Position numbers and translations under genes: made by a program. Below are positions 58,581 to 64,000 of a stretch of 64,000 bases of DNA, in pieces. This DNA is from Paracamarosporium sp. OC-R06-R3. Taxonomy: Eukaryota; Ascomycota; Dothideomycetes; Pleosporales; Didymosphaeriaceae. The stretch covers positions 62,001-126,000 of the forward strand of contig JACVRA010000349.1 in assembly GCA_019828545.1 (NCBI GenBank), written 5' to 3'. How positions within the stretch are numbered: position 1 is the first letter of the stretch; every line of letters starts with the position of its first letter. The notes under the pieces were generated by a model. It saw only the letters and a program-made list of their open reading frames with translations. It made no database searches and was not told where the DNA came from.

Positions 58581-59141
58581 ATAAGCGATGCTGGGCTCTG
58601 CGCAGCGCGGCTATGGCAGGTGGAGAACTGCAGGCTAGTGCAGCTGATGATATCGCGGGCGTGGCTTTGCTGGGGATGCAAGTGGGCGCTGGATGCATCG
58701 AGCCAAGCCCAAAGCATAAGGCGTGGAGGCGCCAGGGCGTGGCTGCGAATAAGATCAGGGGTCGTCATCCGCCCACGTATGCCCTGCCGCCTTTACCGAG
58801 CCCTACGCGGGTCCGTCCTCCTGGGCTTGGGGACATACGGGGTCCATGGTTGCGCTTGTCTCGCTCGTGATGTCCAAGGACTTGTGTGGGCACAGGCACG
58901 AGTCACTTGGGTTGACAGTGGGGGACAGAGGACTGTGACCCGTCCCATCCAAGACATCAGTCACTCTTCTCCGAAGCATGATGTACCTAGTGTTGCGCAG
59001 CACTTGCTCATATTCGTTACTTGCTCTCATGGGGCTTTCGCCGGGGGAATCAATAAGAGAATCATACAGCCACAAACAAAGAAACGCAACTCAAACAACT
59101 GCGCTAAACACCTTGCTGGCGTAATGTCGTATCCCGTCAGA
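58581..59141. other. Intergenic, no supported gene
   Basis: 5' flank of the transporter gene and 3' flank of the APSES gene, both on the minus strand. A plus-strand 271-codon frame crossing here has no domain and runs antisense to both genes. Confidence 0.5.
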
Positions 59142-61409
59142 CTAAACAGGACTCTGCTCCAAGCCCTCGGCGCGCTCCTGCGTCTCCGCCTCCTCTAGTT
59201 CCTTCAGAATCTCTGGCAACATGGACTCGATGTCTTCTTCCCTCTCCCCAATCGCTTTCGCAATCAGGCTCTTGTACACGCCCTGCTTCTCGCCCATGCC
59301 CGCGACAGACAAATTTCCAACAACTTCTCGTACAAGCTCCTGTCGCTCCAACTGTGCGCGGTGAAGTAACAACGCTAAGCGCATCTTTTCTGCGAGGTCG
59401 ATCGGCGAACTTGAATTGCTTTGCGGCGTCGTTGCGCATATCCTTCTAAGCTCTGTCATCTGTTCAATCTCGAGGAGCGACTCCGCCTCCTCGACCAGCA
59501 TCCGCAGCTCATCCTCTTGCTGTCGATCTGCATCGTCCTCGCCCAAATCGATGTGCAGCCCATTGTTCATGCCAATTAGCTCAGCGACCTGCTTCCGCGT
59601 TGCTTCTAGTTCGGCCTGCCGTTTCTTGACCACACGCTCTGCATCCAGTGACTCAGCTTCTTTCTCTTGCAGTTCCGATTCATAGGCTGCAGCGAGTTCC
59701 TCACATTTCTCTAGCAATGTAGGCGCTACCTTGGTCATAAGATGCGAAGCTGTTTGAGAACGATATTCGGTACGTTGCGATTCTCGACCTGAGAAGCTGG
59801 GGAAAGGTAGCGATAACGCTGGGGCAAGCTCATCCAAGTGGCCCCCGTGTCCGTTCATCCTCTGTTCTAGAGGCGGCGCAAATGGTGACGAAGATGCCTG
59901 CCGTGGTCGGCCATGCATCCGCCGTCGCTGGTTCAGCTCACGAATAAGATCATCCGCTGTTTCACCCTTCTTGTTTGGAATGTCAACAGAAACGTTGCGC
60001 CCTAACAAACTTCGTACACACTTGCGCGCCCCATGTCGTGCAGCAATCATAATAGCGGTGTCTCCATTCTGATCCTGTGCATTCAGCAACCGAGTTACTT
60101 CGTCTGGAATCCATGTTTCTGACAATTTGTTGATGATACAGTCTAGATAGTACCGTGCGCATGAATACTTGTTCGAACTGCTAGTAGTAGCCGCGATGTG
60201 ATGGAATACAGTGCTACCGAACCAGTCAGATCGGACTACTGTTTGTTGGAAGATCTTGATCATGCTCTGCATTGTGCCCTTGTCGTGATTATTAGTGAAC
60301 ATGACAGCGCGCATCAGAGGGGTCTCCAGGTTGTTTGAAACGCAATCTATGCGTGCGCCGCGCCGGATGAGCTCCTTGACCACCTCGAGATCGCCCATAG
60401 CTGCTGCCCAGTGCATCGCTGAATGCCCCTTGTCGTCGATAGCTCGGTCTAGGTTAACACTAGGCGGTGGCTCGGGCGGCGCGACGAAGCCTTCGTCAGA
60501 ATCAAGAAGCATAAAGTAATCAAGCAATGCGTCTGCCCACATTTGATGCTGCGTATCCTCGACAGACATTTGGTCGGCACCTCTCTTGCGCTTTCGGCTG
60601 CTGGCGGAGTATTGCGAGTTCGTGAGCATGTCCTGGTCGCCCAGCATGCTCTCCGAGACGACAGTTACGTTATCGGGCGTCTCATCGCGGTATATTTGTT
60701 GTACCTGCGGCGGGTTTTCGTACGGGTCCTCGGCGATTTGCGGCTGCGAGTTTGTCACAAAAGCTACACACAAGTCAGCCTCGTCCGCACACGGCTCGCA
60801 TATCCACATAGGAGAGCAGCCTCCTACAGTTCATAGCTTCTAGTGAATACACATTATTACCGTTGGCTCTGGAGGTTGCGGCGGCGCTCTGACGCTGTGG
60901 CTTGGGCCGGCTCGAGGCTGCAGTGGCATGTTTTGGTGCAGGTGGAGGGCTTCTGTCGCCGGGGATGTAGTCGAAGATGGGGAGCATCTTCTCGAGCACG
61001 CCGTTGCGCTCGGCGAGCATGCGCCCGTCGTGCAGCGGGATCCATGTGCCCTGGTACTTTCCGTAGCCGCCCTGGACCTTCTCGTGGACGCCCTTCTGCA
61101 CCTCGCGCTCGAGGATGCGGGTTCGCGCGGGCTTGTCGTAGTCGGCTACCTTGAGAATATGCGTTGCGTTGATCCAGTCGTCTGCGCGGCGGCGCATGAC
61201 ATGGTTGCCGGCCACGTTGAATTCGTACACGGGGACCTGGAAGCGTTGTCAGTCGGGTTCTCAGGCTGTGGTGTCGTCGCATGCTGGTGTTCATGCCTTT
61301 GCGCCGTGCCAATTGACATGCTCCCAGGCTCCTGCGACCGAAGCGGACTTACATTGCTGTACGTGGCCGAGTAGATCTTGCCGTCGGGCGCGGGCGGCAT
61401 TCTGACCAT
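59142..61409 (-). CDS. APSES-ankyrin transcription factor (MBF DNA-binding subunit, Mbp1/Res2 type)
   Basis: Exons (minus) 61409-61353, 61236-60861 and 60763-59142 give 684 aa. The APSES/KilA-N domain is at about 15-115: [60 protein letters not shown]. Ankyrin repeats follow at about 230-390 ([56 protein letters not shown]). A coiled-coil C-terminal half ([20 protein letters not shown]) is where Swi6-type partners bind. This architecture is that of the DNA-binding subunit of MBF, which controls G1/S genes through ACGCGT. The start at 61409 ([13 protein letters not shown]) gives a short first exon. An ACGCGT in its own promoter (61477-61482) would permit autoregulation. Nuclear. Confidence 0.92.
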
Positions 61410-61617
61410 GGGTGCGAGGCGAGCGGGGGTGGGGAGGTTCGACGACGTGTGATCGCGCGTCGACGAGAGGCAGTCGACGCGTTGGGCTGACCCGCGCTGC
61501 AGGCGCGAGGTGCCAAGCCCCAACCGGCCGAGCTCCAGGTGCACTTCACTCATCGGCGCCCGCGACCTGCCCACCCTCCACACCCGCAATTGAGCACCCT
61601 CCGCCCGCACGCCCACC
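61410..61617. promoter_or_regulatory. Divergent promoter between APSES factor and NDUFB7
   Basis: Only 208 bp separate two start codons that face away from each other. The interval is GC-rich and holds one ACGCGT at 61477-61482. Confidence 0.6.
61477..61482. promoter_or_regulatory. ACGCGT (MCB-like) box upstream of the APSES gene
   Basis: It lies 68 bp before the APSES start codon and 136 bp before NDUFB7. The flanking GTCG-ACGCGT resembles MCB context. The hexamer is common by chance; the APSES identity of the neighbouring gene is what makes it notable. Confidence 0.4.
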
Positions 61618-62026
61618 ATGACCGTCACCGACACCCTAAAGGAGGCTGTTGGCCTCTCCGGCGGCGAGCCCCAGAGTCAGTCTGCCACGCAATTCCGCCC
61701 CGTTGCCCGCCCGTACAGCTACTGACGACCATCCTGCAGAGGCCACCCGCGCCGAGATGAGCGCCGCACGCCTGCCGCTTGCCTACCGAGACTCCTGCGC
61801 ACATCTGCTCATCCCGCTGAACCGGTGTCGCCAAGACGAATACTACCTGCCCTGGAAGTGCGAGGTACGACGGCCGTAGCTGCGAAGGAAGGGAGAGGAA
61901 AGTGTGCTAATCCGGGCCCAGGACGAGCGGCATTCGTACGAAAAGTGCCAGTACGAGGAGTTCAAGCTGCGAGTGAAGAAGATGGAGGAATTGCGGGCGG
62001 CCAAGAACGGAGAGCGGAGCAACTGA
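61618..62026 (+). CDS. Complex I subunit NDUFB7 (B18) homologue
   Basis: Exons 61618-61675, 61740-61864 and 61922-62026 give 95 aa. The twin CX9C (CHCH) pattern is complete: C-AHLLIPLNR-C and C-EDERHSYEK-C, with LPWKCEDERHSYEKCQYEEF marking the family. It is an accessory subunit of mitochondrial NADH:ubiquinone oxidoreductase, oxidised by the Mia40 pathway in the intermembrane space. The N-terminus is short, without a cleavable presequence, as expected for a Mia40 substrate. It shares a 208 bp divergent promoter with the APSES gene. Because introns are small and the gene is short, no single long frame exists; it was found by the CX9C pairs. Confidence 0.92.
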
Positions 62027-62382
62027 GGAGACGAGGGACTGGAGCAAACGATACGAAAGACCAGCATGCCGCTGCATGTATATATCCGCGGCAACATGAC
62101 CGAATTTCCAAAATTTTCAAGAAACGGACTACCTGTTTTCCTTGCATTCTGCTGTGCTATAGCAGGTATTCCCAATTGCTCGTTCTTGTGGGCCTTGCGG
62201 CTACGAATGACAGCACGAGAAAACAGCAATTTGGGCACATTGCAGGTTAAGCTATCTAACCATGTTCTCGCATACAAGCTCCATCTTAAACTCAAGCCTC
62301 GAAACGCTAGACTGATACCGAAATGACCCTGAACGTCCCTTGCTCCTCACAGTCACCTACGACACTCTAGTAACAAGCCTTC
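62027..62382. other. Convergent intergenic spacer, no gene
   Basis: 3' ends of NDUFB7 (plus) and the acyl-CoA ligase (minus) face each other here. Nothing else seen. Confidence 0.5.
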
Positions 62383-64000
62383 TCAAAGTTTCGCTTTCGT
62401 TGTTTCCTTTGCTGCTCTCGCCCTCAAATCCTTTCTGAGGATCTTGCCAGACTGACAATTCATCAGCTATGAAATGCACATATGCCAATTCTACACTTAC
62501 AGGGTTCTTTGGGATCACGTCAATGAAGACAATGCCTCCGTCTAGCCTCTTCGCTCTGGAGACCCGCTCAGCGAGCCACGTCTTGATGGCATCAGCGACT
62601 TGAGGTGTGGCTCTGTCGGGCGATTGGGGCACAATGTATGCGCGGGGAAGTTCTTCGCCGTCGCTGATTTCGGTCAGTATCGTAACGATTTTAAGACCCA
62701 TGAGAACTCGTCTTACATCGTCACCCCAATGACGGCAGCGTCCTGTACGTCGGAATGGTCTAGTAGGAGCGCCTCAAGCTCCGCAGGGGCTACTTGAAGA
62801 CCTTTGACCTTGATCAACTCCTACAGATTGTCAGCTGTTGATGTCCACTCGCCGTGCATGATCCTATGACGTACCTTCTTCCGGTCAACGATGTGCAACT
62901 CGCCGTCCTCGTCCGCAAAGCAAATATCGCCCGTCTTAAGCCACCCATCTGGAGTGAGGGTATCCTTAGTCGCATCAGGTTTTCCCCAGTAGCCTTTCAT
63001 CACACTCGGCGCCCTGATCCAGACCTCACCACGCTCGCCCTGCGCCGCCTCGACCTTGCCTTCGTCATCCAGTACGATCTTCGCCTCGCAGTTCGGCAGA
63101 AGCTCACCGACGGAACCGTTGGAGGCCTCCTTATCCGGGTTGGAAGTCGTAGCGGCGCAGGTAAGTTCCGTCATACCCCATCCCTGCTTGACATGGACGC
63201 TCCTATCGGGCCACAGTTTTTCGAATTCCTCAGCAATCTCACGACCAAGCGGTGCAGCGCCCGATCCAACTTTCTCTACGGAGCTCAGATCGATCTTCTT
63301 CACCGCCGGGTGCTTCGCCATAGCCACAATGACTGGCGGAACAAGGGTCAGATCTGTAATCCGGTACTTTTCAATATATTGCAGCATCTCCAAGAAGTCG
63401 AACTTCGGCATGACATAGACTGGTATCCGTTGTTTCATCGCATTGACGCAGAACATAGCTTGCGCCATAGCGTGGTACATAGGCAAGAAGCAAAGGTGTC
63501 GAGAGCGCTTTCTCCTCTCCTCGTAGTCTGACGCGACTGTAGACATCCACATTTGCTGGCTAGCATTCGCAACGTAGTTCCTGTGCGTAATCATGACTCC
63601 CTTGGCCAGACCTGTGGTGCCCGAGCTGTAATTGAGAGCGACGACTTGGTCCAGCTCTTCGGGGGTGCGTAGTTCGGGCCAGCGGTATGCGCGTCCTTTT
63701 TCCTCGGAGTCTAGGAGATCGGTCCAGTGTCGGACCTTGCCGCCGAGAACGGGTGAGTCTTTCTCGACCTTGCGGCCCTCGAATGTAGCGACTCCATCGT
63801 CGAAGATGAAGACGCTGTCGGCACTCAGACCTGCTTCTTTGGCGGCTGCAATACCGGTGTCTATGCTGCCTTCAGCGCAAAGAAGGTACTTCGCGCCTGA
63901 GTCACGCAATTGATATGCCAGCTCTCTTGCAACATAGGTCGGGTTCGCGCCTGTAAAAACTCCACCTGCCATGATAATTCCGATCATCACTGACGGAAAG
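62383..64000 (-). CDS. Peroxisomal 4-coumarate-CoA/acyl-CoA ligase-like enzyme (5' end outside window)
   Basis: Partial: the coding region runs off the right edge. Exons seen (minus): 64000-62875, 62820-62717, 62662-62501 and 62451-62383. ANL-superfamily motifs are in order: [12 protein letters not shown] (phosphate loop), [45 protein letters not shown] across a splice, and NP-SGKILRK with the catalytic Lys in the last exon. The enzyme activates a carboxylic acid as AMP ester and then makes the CoA thioester. The C-terminus KETTKAKL ends in the peroxisomal signal AKL. Fungal relatives labelled 4-coumarate-CoA ligase usually act on fatty or aromatic acids in peroxisomes. The chain length or ring substrate is not told by sequence. 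Confidence 0.92.

Noticed and set aside
58383..59198. 271-codon plus-strand frame
   Set aside because: Runs antisense to the transporter's first exon and the APSES C-terminus; no domain.

Overview
The window is nuclear DNA of a filamentous ascomycete (Pezizomycotina), most likely a Dothideomycete of the Pleosporales type. The evidence is short introns (about 45-105 nt, GT...AG, often with a CTAAC/CTGAC branch site), single-gene transcription on both strands, a secreted Egh16/MAS-type protein, a siderophore MFS transporter, a fungal APSES-ankyrin factor and Pezizomycotina-type C2H2 and sulfotransferase-like proteins. The species assignment is an inference. No rRNA, tRNA, CRISPR array or intact transposon was seen.

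Layout. 1-10.7 kb: an Egh16-like secreted protein with an Ala/Gly repeat tail, a weak small-gene candidate, a GNAT acetyltransferase and, divergent from it, the catalytic subunit of DNA polymerase delta. 11.4-18.3 kb: a sulfotransferase-like protein, a siderophore-iron MFS transporter and mitochondrial ribosomal protein uL15m. 18.3-25.1 kb: a 6.8 kb stretch with no gene I can support, ending at a PHO80/Clg1-type cyclin gene (25.1-27.0 kb). 27-37 kb: a gene-poor, partly AT-rich tract with at least three decayed genes, one intact NmrA-like oxidoreductase and one SAM methyltransferase. 37.8-40.7 kb: a secreted GH31 alpha-glucosidase. 43-46.4 kb: a DUF1771-Smr protein with a C-terminal CaaX box, a Use1-type SNARE and a small conserved fungal protein. 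49.3-52.1 kb: a C2H2 zinc-finger regulator. 53-64 kb is compact: glutathione peroxidase, PP2A activator (PTPA), a drug/metabolite-type transporter, an APSES-ankyrin MBF-type transcription factor, complex I subunit NDUFB7 and, cut by the window edge, a peroxisomal acyl-CoA/4-coumarate-CoA-like ligase.

Connections. The APSES-ankyrin protein belongs to the family that binds ACGCGT (MCB) boxes at G1/S. An ACGCGT lies 156 bp before the polymerase delta start codon and another lies 68 bp before the APSES gene itself; the hexamer is common enough that this is only suggestive. A nine-base match to the fungal iron-regulatory GATA motif (ATCWGATAA) lies upstream of the siderophore transporter. The Egh16-like protein and the alpha-glucosidase look secreted. 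The uL15m and NDUFB7 proteins are mitochondrial, and the acyl-CoA ligase carries a peroxisomal AKL terminus.

Exon structures were read by eye from splice consensus, reading-frame phase and protein continuity. They are internally phase-consistent but not verified by transcripts.
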